A stretch of DNA of 64,000 bases, taken from positions 2,356,001-2,420,000 of the forward strand of contig NZ_CP076544.1 of NCBI RefSeq assembly GCF_018885305.1, read 5' to 3'. The stretch comes from Curtobacterium sp. L6-1. Lineage in GTDB: Bacteria > Actinomycetota > Actinomycetes > Actinomycetales > Microbacteriaceae. Within the stretch, counting starts at the first letter, position 1, and each line of letters starts with the position of its first letter. A program made the translations under genes and the position numbers. This document shows positions 54,704-62,971 of this stretch, piece after piece. Under the pieces are notes generated by a model. That model had not been told where the DNA came from. It saw only the letters and a list, made by a program, of their open reading frames with translations, and searched no databases.

Positions 54704-55123
54704 TCAGCGCTGGGGGCGGTAGAGCACGACGGCGTTGTTGCGCTGCGGTCGCGCACCGGCACGGAGGGACACCGCAGCGCCGGTCGCCGTGGCTGCGAAG
54801 ACCCGGGCCCCGGGACGGCTGATGAGCTGGTCGGCGAGCGCACGCTCGAGGTCGCGGACCCGCGTCCGGAGCAGCGCGTTCTCGTTCTCGAGGTCGAGCA
54901 CCCGACGGATGCCCTCGAGCGACACCCCCTCGGACCCGAGCCGGGCGATCTCCCGCAGCTGCGTGATGTCACGCATCGAGTACCGCCGCGACCCGCCACG
55001 GGTGCGCCCGGGCACGACGAGACCGAGCCGGTCGTACTGCCGGAGCGTCTGCGGGTGCATCTCCGCCAGCTCCGCCGCGACCGCGATCGCGAACACGGGC
55101 GAGTTCTCGTCCATGTCGGCCAT
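54704..55123 (-). CDS. hspR: HspR, MerR-family heat-shock repressor
   Basis: 139 residues. N-terminal MerR winged helix (about 10-75): VAAELAEMHPQTLRQYDRLG, then SRRYSMRDITQLREI, followed by a coiled coil (about 80-115) and a short C-terminal tail. HspR binds HAIR boxes with DnaK as co-repressor. ATG 55123 with GAAGGAC upstream. Last gene of the dnaK operon, but separated from dnaJ by a hairpin cluster. HAIR boxes are present before dnaK and clpB. Confidence 0.94.
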   Translation of the reverse strand: MADMDENSPVFAIAVAAELAEMHPQTLRQYDRLGLVVPGRTRGGSRRYSMRDITQLREIARLGSEGVSLEGIRRVLDLENENALLRTRVRDLERALADQLISRPGARVFAATATGAAVSLRAGARPQRNNAVVLYRPQR

Positions 55124-55157
55124 GGGACGTCCTTCCGTCGCGCAGGTGGGGTGGGGC

Positions 55158-55210
55158 GGCCGGGAGGCGCGGTGCGGGTCCGTGACGGAGCCGCACCGCG
55201 CCTCCCGGCC
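55158..55210 (-). terminator. 20-bp-stem hairpin between dnaJ and hspR, GGGAGGC family
   Basis: Arms 55158-55177 and 55191-55210 pair perfectly (core GGCCGGGAGGCGCGGTGCGG), 13-base loop. It would terminate or attenuate readthrough from dnaJ before hspR. Confidence 0.75.
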
Positions 55211-55216
55211 GGTGGT

Positions 55217-55290
55217 GCACGACGCGCGTCGTGCGCGGGTGGTGCACGACGCGCGTCGTGCGCGGGTGGTGCGTGACGCGGTCACGCACC
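55217..55290. repeat. tandem palindromes in the dnaJ-hspR gap
   Basis: The 18-base perfect palindrome GCACGACGCGCGTCGTGC occurs at 55217-55234 and 55244-55261 (27-base period), followed by a 10-bp stem hairpin GGTGCGTGAC-GCG-GTCACGCACC at 55268-55290. Together with the 55158-55210 hairpin the 180-bp gap is almost entirely dyad symmetric. Confidence 0.75.
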
Positions 55291-55303
55291 GTGGTGCGTG
55301 GCG

Positions 55304-56305
55304 CTAGCCGCGCGCCTTGGCGAGGAGGTCCTCGCGGGGGTCCTCGTCCGGCAGGGCCTGGGCGAGGGCGTCGAGCGCCTCGCGGGCCTTGTCGGAGAGG
55401 TGCGACGGGACCGCGACCTGCACGGTGGCGAGCAGGTCGCCCGTCCCGTTCTTGGTCGTGACGCCCCGGCCCTTCACGCGGAGGACGCGACCCGACGGCG
55501 TGCCGGGCGCGACCTTGAGCTTGACGGGCTCGCCGCCGAGGGTGGGCACCTGGATCGTCGCACCGAGCGCCGCCTCGACGAACGTCACGGGGACGTCGAT
55601 CCGCAGGTTCTGCCCGTCGCGCTCGAACACCGGGTGCTTCCGGACGGTGACGGCGACCACGAGGTCACCCGCCTCACCGCCGTCCGGGCTCGGTTCGCCC
55701 CGGCCGCGGAGGCGGATCTTCTGCCCGTCCGCGACACCGGCGGGGATCCGCACGTTGACCGGACGGCCGTTGCCCTGCGCGAGCTTGACGGTGTCGCCGG
55801 CGATGGCGGTCGCGAAGTCGAGGGTCGTCGTCGCGGTGACGTCGCGCCCCTTCGTCGGACCGCCGAAGCCGCGGAATCCGCCGGAGTTCTGGCCGAAGCC
55901 GCCTCCGCCGAACATCCCGCCGAGGATGTCCTCGAACCCACCTGCTCCGCCGCCGCCCTGGCCGAAGCGGACACGCTGCCCGCCGCCCTGGCCGCCGCCG
56001 AACATGCCACCGAAGACGTCCTCGAAGCCGCCCTGACCCCCGGCGCCGCCTGCGGTGAAGCGGGCGCCGGAGCCCATCGCGCGCACCTGGTCGTACTCCT
56101 GGCGCTGCTCCTTGTCGGAGAGCACCGAGTACGCCTCGCTGATCTCCTTGAACTTCGACTCGGCTGCAGCGTCACCCGGGTTGGAGTCCGGGTGGTACTG
56201 CCGCGCGAGCTTCCGGTAGGTCTTCTTCAGGTCAGCGTCCGAGGCGTCCTTCGACACCCCGAGCACTGCGTAGAAGTCCTTGTCGAACCAGTCCTGACTG
56301 GCCAC
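55304..56305 (-). CDS. dnaJ: DnaJ-type co-chaperone without zinc finger (CbpA/type II)
   Basis: 333 residues. J domain (about 8-72) with HPD in RQYHPDSNPG, a Gly/Phe-rich linker (about 80-150) with repeated GGMFGGG, and two C-terminal beta-domains (about 155-320). CxxCxGxG zinc repeats are absent, so this is type II. It stimulates DnaK ATPase and delivers substrates. GTG 56305 with GGAGGTGA upstream. Third gene of the operon. Confidence 0.93.
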   Translation of the reverse strand: MASQDWFDKDFYAVLGVSKDASDADLKKTYRKLARQYHPDSNPGDAAAESKFKEISEAYSVLSDKEQRQEYDQVRAMGSGARFTAGGAGGQGGFEDVFGGMFGGGQGGGQRVRFGQGGGGAGGFEDILGGMFGGGGFGQNSGGFRGFGGPTKGRDVTATTTLDFATAIAGDTVKLAQGNGRPVNVRIPAGVADGQKIRLRGRGEPSPDGGEAGDLVVAVTVRKHPVFERDGQNLRIDVPVTFVEAALGATIQVPTLGGEPVKLKVAPGTPSGRVLRVKGRGVTTKNGTGDLLATVQVAVPSHLSDKAREALDALAQALPDEDPREDLLAKARG

Positions 56306-56335
56306 GGCTCACCTCCCGTCCACCGTCGTCGGCGC

Positions 56336-57091
56336 TCAGGCCGGGACCGCCACGGCGACCTTGGCCGCACGGAGCACGCGGTCGCCGAGCTTGTAGCCCG
56401 GCTCCACGACGTCCGCCACGGTCTGGTCGGTGGCACCCGGCGTGGGCAGCTGGACGATGGCCTCGTGGACGTTGGGGTCGAAGACCTCGCCCTTCTCGCC
56501 GATGCGCACGAGGTGGAACTTGTCGAACCCGCCGCGGAGCTTCTGTGCGATGACCTGCATCGGGCCCTCGGCGAGGTCGCCGTGCGACTCGGCCCGGTTC
56601 AGGTCGTCGAGCGCCGGGAGCAGTGCCCGGACGACCTCGGCGATGACGACCTCGCGGTTGGCGTCGCGGTCGCGTTCGACACGCTTCCGGAAGTTCACCA
56701 GCTCGGCCTGCGCGCGGAGCATGTCGGTGCGCATCTCCGCCACCAGGTCACGGTCCGACGGGGACAGCCGGTCCTCGGCGATGCCGCTGGCGGCGTCGGC
56801 GAGGAGGGCCTCGTCCTCGGGGCTGAGGTCACCGCCGGCCGCGGCGTCGGTCGACACCTCGACGTCCGGGCCCTCGGCCTCGATGAGGTCCTCGGTGCCG
56901 TCGACGTCGGCGGTCGCGCCGTCCTCGGAGCCCTCGGCGGGGTTGCCCTCGGGAGCCGTGCCGGCGGCGCCGGCCGGCCCGGCGGGGGTGCCCGCCGAGC
57001 CGGGACCGGTCTGCGTGCCGTCAGCCGAGCCTCCGGGCAGGTCGGCGTCGTGCCGACCCGGGTCCTGCGGGTTCTCGTTGCTGCTCGTCAT
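56336..57091 (-). CDS. grpE: GrpE nucleotide-exchange factor
   Basis: 251 residues. Long acidic, Gly/Pro-rich disordered N-terminus (1-105), coiled coil (about 110-155) and the GrpE beta domain (about 160-250) with FDKFHLVRIGEKGEVFDPNVHEA and VVEPGYKLGDRVLRAAKVAV read in part. Resets DnaK by exchanging ADP. ATG 57091, five bases past the dnaK stop. Confidence 0.94.
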   Translation of the reverse strand: MTSSNENPQDPGRHDADLPGGSADGTQTGPGSAGTPAGPAGAAGTAPEGNPAEGSEDGATADVDGTEDLIEAEGPDVEVSTDAAAGGDLSPEDEALLADAASGIAEDRLSPSDRDLVAEMRTDMLRAQAELVNFRKRVERDRDANREVVIAEVVRALLPALDDLNRAESHGDLAEGPMQVIAQKLRGGFDKFHLVRIGEKGEVFDPNVHEAIVQLPTPGATDQTVADVVEPGYKLGDRVLRAAKVAVAVPA

Positions 57092-57096
57092 GCGCC

Positions 57097-58968
57097 CTAC
57101 TTCTTGTCGTTGTCGTCGTCGTCCACGACCTCGGCGTCGACGATGTCCTCGTCGTCGCCGGTGGCCTGACCCTCGGCACCCGCACCGGCGCCCTGGGCAC
57201 CGGCGGTGTCGGCCGCCTGGTCCTGGGCGTAGATGGCCTGGCCGAGCTTGCCCTGCGACTCGTTGAGCTTGTCGAAGGCGGTCTTGACCGCGTCGTCGTC
57301 GTCACCCGCGAGGGCGGACTTCAGCGCGTCGACGTCGGCCTGCACCTCGGACTTGACGTCCGCGGGGAGCTTCTCGTCGTTCTCCTTGATGAGCTTCTCG
57401 ATCGAGTAGGCGAGCTGCTCGGCCTGGTTGCGACGCTCGCTGGCCTCACGACGGGCCTTGTCCTCGGCCGCGTGCTCCTCGGCTTCGCGGACCATGCGCT
57501 CGATGTCCTCCTTCGGCAGCGACGAGCCACCGGAGATGACCATCGACTGCTCCTTGCCGGTGCCCTTGTCCTTCGCGGACACGTGCACGATGCCATTGGC
57601 GTCGATGTCGAACGTGACCTCGATCTGCGGGATGCCCGCCGGAGCCGGGGCGATGCCGGTCAGCTCGAAGGTGCCGAGCGGCTTGTTGTCGCGGGTGAAC
57701 TCGCGCTCGCCCTGGAAGACCTGGATCGCGACCGACGGCTGGTTCGAGTCGGCGGTGGTGAAGGTCTCGCTGCGCTTGGTCGGGATCGCGGTGTTGCGGT
57801 CGATGAGCTTCGTCATCAGGCCGCCCTTGGTCTCGATGCCGAGCGAGAGCGGGGTGACGTCGATGAGCAGGACGTCCTTGCGCTCGCCCTTGAGGACGCC
57901 GGCCTGGAGCGCGGCGCCGACGGCGACGACCTCGTCCGGGTTGACGCCCTGGTTCGGCGACTTGCCGCCGGTGAGCGACTTGACGACCTCGGCCACGGCG
58001 GGCATGCGGGTCGAGCCGCCGACGAGGACGACGTGCGCGATGTCGTTGACCGACACGCCCGCTTCCTTGATGACGTCGTTGAAGGGCTTCTTGGTGCGGT
58101 CGAGCAGGTCGGAGGTCATCTGCTCGAACTGCGCGCGCGAGATGGTCTCGTCGAGGTTCAGCGGGCCTTCGCTGGTGAGCGTGAGGTAGGGCAGCTGGAT
58201 GTTGGCGCTGAGCTGGCTCGAGAGCTCCTTCTTCGCCTGCTCGGCAGCTTCCTTCAGGCGCTGCTTCGCGATCTTGTCCGTGGACAGGTCGACGCCGTGG
58301 TCGGCCTTGAACTTCTTGACCAGGTGGTCGACGATGCGCTGGTCCCAGTCGTCGCCGCCGAGGCGGTTGTCGCCGGAGGTCGCACGGACCTGGATGGTCG
58401 AGAAGTCGTCGTCCTTGCCCACCTCGAGCAGGGAGACGTCGAACGTGCCACCGCCGAGGTCGAAGACCAGGATGAGCTCGTCTTCCTTGCCCTTGTCGAG
58501 GCCGTACGCCAGCGCGGCGGCGGTCGGCTCGTTGATGATGCGGAGGACGTTGAGGCCGGCGATCTCACCGGCGTCCTTCGTGGCCTGGCGCTCGGCGTCG
58601 TTGAAGTACGCCGGGACGGTGATGACCGCGTCGGTGACGTCCTCGCCGAGGTACTGCTCGGCGTCGCGCTTGAGCTTGCCGAGGGTGCGGGCTGAGATCT
58701 CCTGCGGCGTGTAGCTCTTGCCGTCGATGTCGACCTTCCAGTCGGTGCCGATGTGGCGCTTGACGGAGGCGATGGTGCGGTCGACGTTCGTCACGGCCTG
58801 GCGCTTGGCGGTCTCGCCGACGAGCACCTCACCGTCCTTCGTGAACGCGACGATCGACGGGGTGGTCCGGAGGCCCTCGGCGTTGGCGATGACGGTGGGC
58901 TCGCCGCCCTCGAGCACGCTGACGACGGAGTTCGTGGTTCCGAGGTCGATTCCTACTGCACGTCCCAT
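57097..58968 (-). CDS. dnaK: Hsp70 chaperone DnaK
   Basis: 623 residues. Phosphate loop [10 protein letters not shown] (5-14), [14 protein letters not shown] (about 175), [11 protein letters not shown] (about 320), substrate-binding beta domain (about 370-490) and helical lid ending in an acidic tail EVVDDDD. Central chaperone and HspR co-repressor. ATG 58968 with AAGGAG upstream. First gene of dnaK-grpE-dnaJ-hspR; HAIR boxes at 59019 and 59081. Confidence 0.98.
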   Translation of the reverse strand: MGRAVGIDLGTTNSVVSVLEGGEPTVIANAEGLRTTPSIVAFTKDGEVLVGETAKRQAVTNVDRTIASVKRHIGTDWKVDIDGKSYTPQEISARTLGKLKRDAEQYLGEDVTDAVITVPAYFNDAERQATKDAGEIAGLNVLRIINEPTAAALAYGLDKGKEDELILVFDLGGGTFDVSLLEVGKDDDFSTIQVRATSGDNRLGGDDWDQRIVDHLVKKFKADHGVDLSTDKIAKQRLKEAAEQAKKELSSQLSANIQLPYLTLTSEGPLNLDETISRAQFEQMTSDLLDRTKKPFNDVIKEAGVSVNDIAHVVLVGGSTRMPAVAEVVKSLTGGKSPNQGVNPDEVVAVGAALQAGVLKGERKDVLLIDVTPLSLGIETKGGLMTKLIDRNTAIPTKRSETFTTADSNQPSVAIQVFQGEREFTRDNKPLGTFELTGIAPAPAGIPQIEVTFDIDANGIVHVSAKDKGTGKEQSMVISGGSSLPKEDIERMVREAEEHAAEDKARREASERRNQAEQLAYSIEKLIKENDEKLPADVKSEVQADVDALKSALAGDDDDAVKTAFDKLNESQGKLGQAIYAQDQAADTAGAQGAGAGAEGQATGDDEDIVDAEVVDDDDNDKK

Positions 58969-59018
58969 TGGTGATGCTCCTTCGGTCGGGGTGCTGGTCT
59001 TGCTGAAGCCTACGCGGA

Positions 59019-59039
59019 CTTGCGTCCGCTGGGCTCAAG
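59019..59039. promoter_or_regulatory. HAIR element proximal to dnaK
   Basis: CTTGCGT-N7-GCTCAAG, two changes from the HspR operator consensus CTTGAGT-N7-ACTCAAG, about 50 bases before the dnaK ATG. Confidence 0.78.
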
Positions 59040-59080
59040 TTTACTCCGGACGGGGGGCGCGTCAAGTCCAGGTCGGAGAA

Positions 59081-59101
59081 GTTGCGTCGAGTGGGCGCAA
59101 G
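59081..59101. promoter_or_regulatory. second HAIR-like element upstream of dnaK
   Basis: GTTGCGT-N7-GCGCAAG at 59081-59101, the same 21-base frame as the first box, 62 bases further out. Two boxes before dnaK and one before clpB fit a stronger repression of the dnaK operon. It is also 113 bases from the secreted protein gene on the other strand. Confidence 0.68.
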
Positions 59102-59213
59102 GTCGGCGGTAGGCATTGCACCCGGGATGTTCTCAGCGCTTGCATGTGATATTTCTTACACCAGCAGGTTGCCGCGCTGTGGTGCGGCCCGATCCCGAAA
59201 GACACCTCTCCAG

Positions 59214-62200
59214 ATGAAGTCATTCCTTCGAGCCGCGGCCGCGACCGGCGTCGCCGCGGCCACCATCGCCACGGGGCTGAGCTTCGGCCCAGCAGCAACG
59301 GCAGCCACAGAACCATCCAAGATCGCGTCGGTGAACGGCGAGGCTCGAAGCCTCCTGCAGCCGGCCGGTCCGGAGTCCGCGTCGTTCACTTCCGCGGACA
59401 CCTCCGACGCGAAGATCGACGTCCGACTCCCGATCGAAGGCGCTGGGTACACCAGAGGGTACGCGTACCGATCCCCCCACCCCGGGTTCAACCGACCGGG
59501 ATCGGACTATCTGAAGGACAGCGTGGGATACACGCCGCTGATCACTGGTGGCGGCAACGCAGTCGTCCAGTCATCGTTCACCGTCTCCTGGAGCACGCTC
59601 GGTCTCGCCGAAGGTGAATCGACCACGCTGTACGTGCACAACGGGCACTTCGACAACGTCACGCACTGGAACAACTCCTCCGCGTACAGGACGGTCAGGG
59701 TGACCCGCCCGCGGACGTTCGCCGCGTCGTCGTCGTACGACAAGGCCGGGGACTCGTTCTCGATCTCGGGCAAGACGGTCAACTCGACCTCGTCGATCCA
59801 GGTCAGTGACGACGGCGGGAGCACCTGGCATGCAGTCGGCAACGCATCGAGCTACAGGTACGACCTACAGGTAGACCGGAAGTACACGAGCGGGACGACC
59901 ATCCGCGTTCGCGAGGGCAGCTCCGGAAGCGGCTGGTCGATCTCGACCCACACCGCCGCCCTGACCGAGGTTTCCCTCGGCAAGAACGGCAACAAGCGGA
60001 CCCTGACCGCCAAGACGAGTGCGTACGCCGAGATCCACGTGTCGAAGTCCGACGTCGCTACCGACGACTACCAGGTCGTCAAGGCCGGCGGTGACGGCTG
60101 GGTGCGCAACATCGACCTGGACCAGGTGCCGGGCACCGCGAAGACGGCGACGATCTGGAGTGGCGACCGGGGCAAGCGGACCGAGGTCAACCTGCCGCTG
60201 ACCCTCAGCGCGAACGCCACCGCTGTCGACGTCGAGAGGGGCACCGCGAACCTCGAGGGTTTCGTACCGGACGGCACGAACCTCGTCCAGATCAAGTGGG
60301 GCTCCACCACGAAGGCAGTCGCGCCGACCGCCGAGGGTACCTTCCAGTACACCCTCGACAAGCTCGACCTCGGCTCGAACCCAGTCGAGATCACCGCGTA
60401 CAAGGGTGGCGTAGAACTCGGAACCTTCACGCTGGACGTCGAGCTGAAGGTCGAAGACATCACCGCGAAGGCGACCTTCGACCTCGAGGACGTTGAGAAG
60501 ACCGTTCAGGTCGAGGGCGCCGGTACACCGGGTGCGAAGGTCGAGATCCGTCGAGGCATGAAGACGATCAGCGTCGGGACCGTCGGCGCCGACCATCAGT
60601 GGACCGCAACGGTGAACCCGCCGAACATGACCGGGGTCGACACGCTCGAGTTCGTCCAGGTCGTCCGCGGCCAGGACAACGGCTCGATCGAGCTTCCCGT
60701 CGACTACGGCCTGGGCACCACCATCACGTCCCCGGACGAGGACTTCGATCTCGCTCCCGGCAGCACCCTGGTGATGCGCGGTGTCTCCCAGCAGAACTCC
60801 CTGCTGCGCGTCTACGAGAAGGGCAAGCCCGGGACGATCCTCGGTTCCACGAAAGCCGACAGCGACGACGGCAGTTGGTCGATCGCCATCGACGACCTCG
60901 AGGATCGCGAGTACGAGCTCGTCGTCGCGACCACCTCGAAGGGCTACAACGTCACGACCACCGAGCGCACGATCAACCCGGGCAAGTCCACCGTTGAGCA
61001 GCCGACGGCCGCGGTGCAGTTCGACCCGGACGTGACGAAGAAGGCGGTCGCTTCCGGTACGGGCGCTGAGGGCGCGACGATCACGGTCAAGAACGGTTCG
61101 AAGACGCTCGGGACGACCGATGTGAAGAACGGCGCGTGGTCGCTCCCGATCGACCCGGTCGGCCCCGGCCAGCACACCCTGACCGTCGAGCAGACCGGCA
61201 TCGACGGCGTCCAGACCACGCAGACGACCGCCGACTTCGGTGAGGCCATCTCCCTGAACGCCCCGACGAGCTTCACCGGCGGCAAGATGACCGTCACCGG
61301 CAAGTCGTCCCAGGGCGCGCAGGTCGCCATCGTCACCGGCGGCAAGCAGGTCGACTCGTTCATCGTGACCGGCGCGGACGGGTCGTTCCGTCGTGACCTC
61401 ACCGGCCTCGGCTCCGGGAAGATCGAGCTGCGCGCCACCGCGAAGTCGAAGGGCGCCCTGACGACCGAGACCACGGCCTCCTCGACCGCGCCGGTCACCG
61501 CAGAGTCCGTGCAGCTCTCCTCGCACGTCAAGAACGGCACCTTCGTGCCCGGCCAGCAGCACTTCGTCGGCCGCGGCACGGTCGGCGCGACCATCACGCT
61601 CAACCCCTTCGGCTTCGACCCGAAGTACGCGGGCTACAACCTGACCGCCCGGGTGGACCAGTTCGGCGAATGGGCCATCGACCGCGGGCTGAGCGACACC
61701 CCGTACGCGATGTTCTCGTTCAAGCAGACCGCCCAGACCGGCGTGACGAACGAGGTCGTGAACTACGGCCTCAAGCCCTACCGCGATCTCGGCCAGCCGG
61801 GCGACCTGCAGCTGACGAACTTCGCGTCGGGTGACTTCTTCAACCCGGGCGACCAGGTCTTCGCGGGCAAGGCCACTCCCGGCGCGACCGTCGTGCTCAA
61901 CCCGTTCGGCTTCGACCCGCGCTACGCCTCGTACTCGATGTCGACCACGGCCGACGAGACCACCGGGGAGTGGCAGATCCGCCGCGGCCTGGGGAACACG
62001 ATCTACCGCGAGGTGGCCGTTCGCCAGGAGCCCGAAGCCGCGGGCAAGGTCAACAAGATCGAGCACATCAGCATCGCCGCGAACGGATGGGTCGGCCAGC
62101 CCGCAGACCTGACGGTGACGAGCCACAGCGACAAGGGCACGTTCCCCCCCAACACCCTGCAGACCTTCCGCGGCACCGCCACGCCGGGCACCGAGGTCAC

Positions 62201-62384
62201 GCTCTACCCGTTCGGTACCGAGTACCCCACCAAGGCGATGACCGTCACGGCGGACACCCTCGGCAAGTGGGAGATCCAGCGGACCCTGGGCAACCAGGTG
62301 TTCCCGATGGTCTTCACGCAGGACGCTGACGACGCCGGCACCAAGACCGCCCGCGTCGACGTCCGGCTCGTCCCCACCCCGTGA
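59214..62384 (+). CDS. large secreted Ig-like repeat surface protein
   Basis: 1056 residues. Signal peptide (basic start, hydrophobic core, cleavage near TAATEPSK). Region 1 (about 40-180) is unrecognised; then several Ig-like beta domains (about 180-780), including ones of bacterial Ig type with EGATITVKNGSKTLG. The C-terminal third has three repeats of about 100 residues, each starting with NPFGFDPKYAGYNL-like sequence (about residues 793, 894 and, as LYPFGTEYPTKAM, 996) and each including a W(A/Q/E)I(D/Q)RGL segment. No LPXTG or membrane anchor, so it is probably released or non-covalently bound. Codons are less GC-biased than neighbours. No SD-like site except weak AAAGA. Confidence 0.85.
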   Translation: MKSFLRAAAATGVAAATIATGLSFGPAATAATEPSKIASVNGEARSLLQPAGPESASFTSADTSDAKIDVRLPIEGAGYTRGYAYRSPHPGFNRPGSDYLKDSVGYTPLITGGGNAVVQSSFTVSWSTLGLAEGESTTLYVHNGHFDNVTHWNNSSAYRTVRVTRPRTFAASSSYDKAGDSFSISGKTVNSTSSIQVSDDGGSTWHAVGNASSYRYDLQVDRKYTSGTTIRVREGSSGSGWSISTHTAALTEVSLGKNGNKRTLTAKTSAYAEIHVSKSDVATDDYQVVKAGGDGWVRNIDLDQVPGTAKTATIWSGDRGKRTEVNLPLTLSANATAVDVERGTANLEGFVPDGTNLVQIKWGSTTKAVAPTAEGTFQYTLDKLDLGSNPVEITAYKGGVELGTFTLDVELKVEDITAKATFDLEDVEKTVQVEGAGTPGAKVEIRRGMKTISVGTVGADHQWTATVNPPNMTGVDTLEFVQVVRGQDNGSIELPVDYGLGTTITSPDEDFDLAPGSTLVMRGVSQQNSLLRVYEKGKPGTILGSTKADSDDGSWSIAIDDLEDREYELVVATTSKGYNVTTTERTINPGKSTVEQPTAAVQFDPDVTKKAVASGTGAEGATITVKNGSKTLGTTDVKNGAWSLPIDPVGPGQHTLTVEQTGIDGVQTTQTTADFGEAISLNAPTSFTGGKMTVTGKSSQGAQVAIVTGGKQVDSFIVTGADGSFRRDLTGLGSGKIELRATAKSKGALTTETTASSTAPVTAESVQLSSHVKNGTFVPGQQHFVGRGTVGATITLNPFGFDPKYAGYNLTARVDQFGEWAIDRGLSDTPYAMFSFKQTAQTGVTNEVVNYGLKPYRDLGQPGDLQLTNFASGDFFNPGDQVFAGKATPGATVVLNPFGFDPRYASYSMSTTADETTGEWQIRRGLGNTIYREVAVRQEPEAAGKVNKIEHISIAANGWVGQPADLTVTSHSDKGTFPPNTLQTFRGTATPGTEVTLYPFGTEYPTKAMTVTADTLGKWEIQRTLGNQVFPMVFTQDADDAGTKTARVDVRLVPTP

Positions 62385-62390
62385 CAACCA

Positions 62391-62424
62391 GGCGCGGGGC
62401 CGGGCACCATGCCGGCCCCGCGCC
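62391..62424 (+). terminator. terminator after the Ig-like repeat gene
   Basis: 13-bp stem GGCGCGGGGCCGG (62391-62403) with CCGGCCCCGCGCC (62412-62424), eight-base loop, seven bases past the stop. Confidence 0.72.
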
Positions 62425-62444
62425 ACCGACCCGAAGGCCCGATC

Positions 62445-62861
62445 ATGACCAGACGCAGCACCCTCTCCGCCCTCCTGACCGCCGGGACCGCGGCTGTCCT
62501 GCTCACCGGATGCGCGAACGCAACCGCCCCGGACAGCAAGGAGAGCGCGCAGCCCACGAAGACCCCGACCAGCCTCGCGATCCCCGCCTACGAGAACAAG
62601 TGCGACGGATCGCAGGCCGTCCTGAGCGGCGATGGCGTCGAGCACACGCTCAAGAAGGGATGCAAGGCCGTGTCGATCGCCTCCTCCGGGAGCGCAATCG
62701 CGCTCGGTCCGACGAAGAGCATCGTCGTCGAGGGCAACAACAACGACATCACCGCCGCTTCGTCGGACCAGGTGACGCTCTTCGGCTCGAACAACAAGCT
62801 GCACGTCGAGGGCGGTGAGCCCGAGGTCGACGACCAAGGCACGGGCAACACCGTCGACTGA
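62445..62861 (+). CDS. DUF3060 family lipoprotein
   Basis: 138 residues. Lipobox LLTGC (Cys about 25), then a Thr/Pro linker and a DUF3060 beta domain with VLSGDGVEHTLKKGCKAV, VEGNNNDITAA and FGSNNKLHVEG repeats, which predict a small parallel beta structure. Two Cys (53, 79) could form a disulfide. ATG 62445 with GAAGG upstream. Sits between the surface protein and polysaccharide kinase, so a cell-envelope role is inferred. Confidence 0.83.
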   Translation: MTRRSTLSALLTAGTAAVLLTGCANATAPDSKESAQPTKTPTSLAIPAYENKCDGSQAVLSGDGVEHTLKKGCKAVSIASSGSAIALGPTKSIVVEGNNNDITAASSDQVTLFGSNNKLHVEGGEPEVDDQGTGNTVD

Positions 62862-62868
62862 CGGACGT

Positions 62869-62908
62869 GCGCACGAACGGCCGCCCAGCAGGGCGGCCGT
62901 TCGTGCGC
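62869..62908 (+). terminator. 18-bp-stem terminator
   Basis: Arms 62869-62886 and 62891-62908 pair perfectly (GCGCACGAACGGCCGCCC) around an AGCA tetraloop, eight bases past the lipoprotein stop. Confidence 0.82.
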
Positions 62909-62916
62909 TCCGACAC

Positions 62917-62945
62917 TTCCGTATTCATATATCACGTGCTAGTAT
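62917..62945 (+). promoter_or_regulatory. probable promoter of the tyrosine autokinase gene
   Basis: TTCCGT (62917-62922) and TAGTAT (62940-62945) separated by 17 bases, in the most AT-rich stretch of the window (62920-62960). ATG follows 26 bases later. Confidence 0.55.
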
Positions 62946-62971
62946 CTTGACATCTCGACAGACAGGACGCC

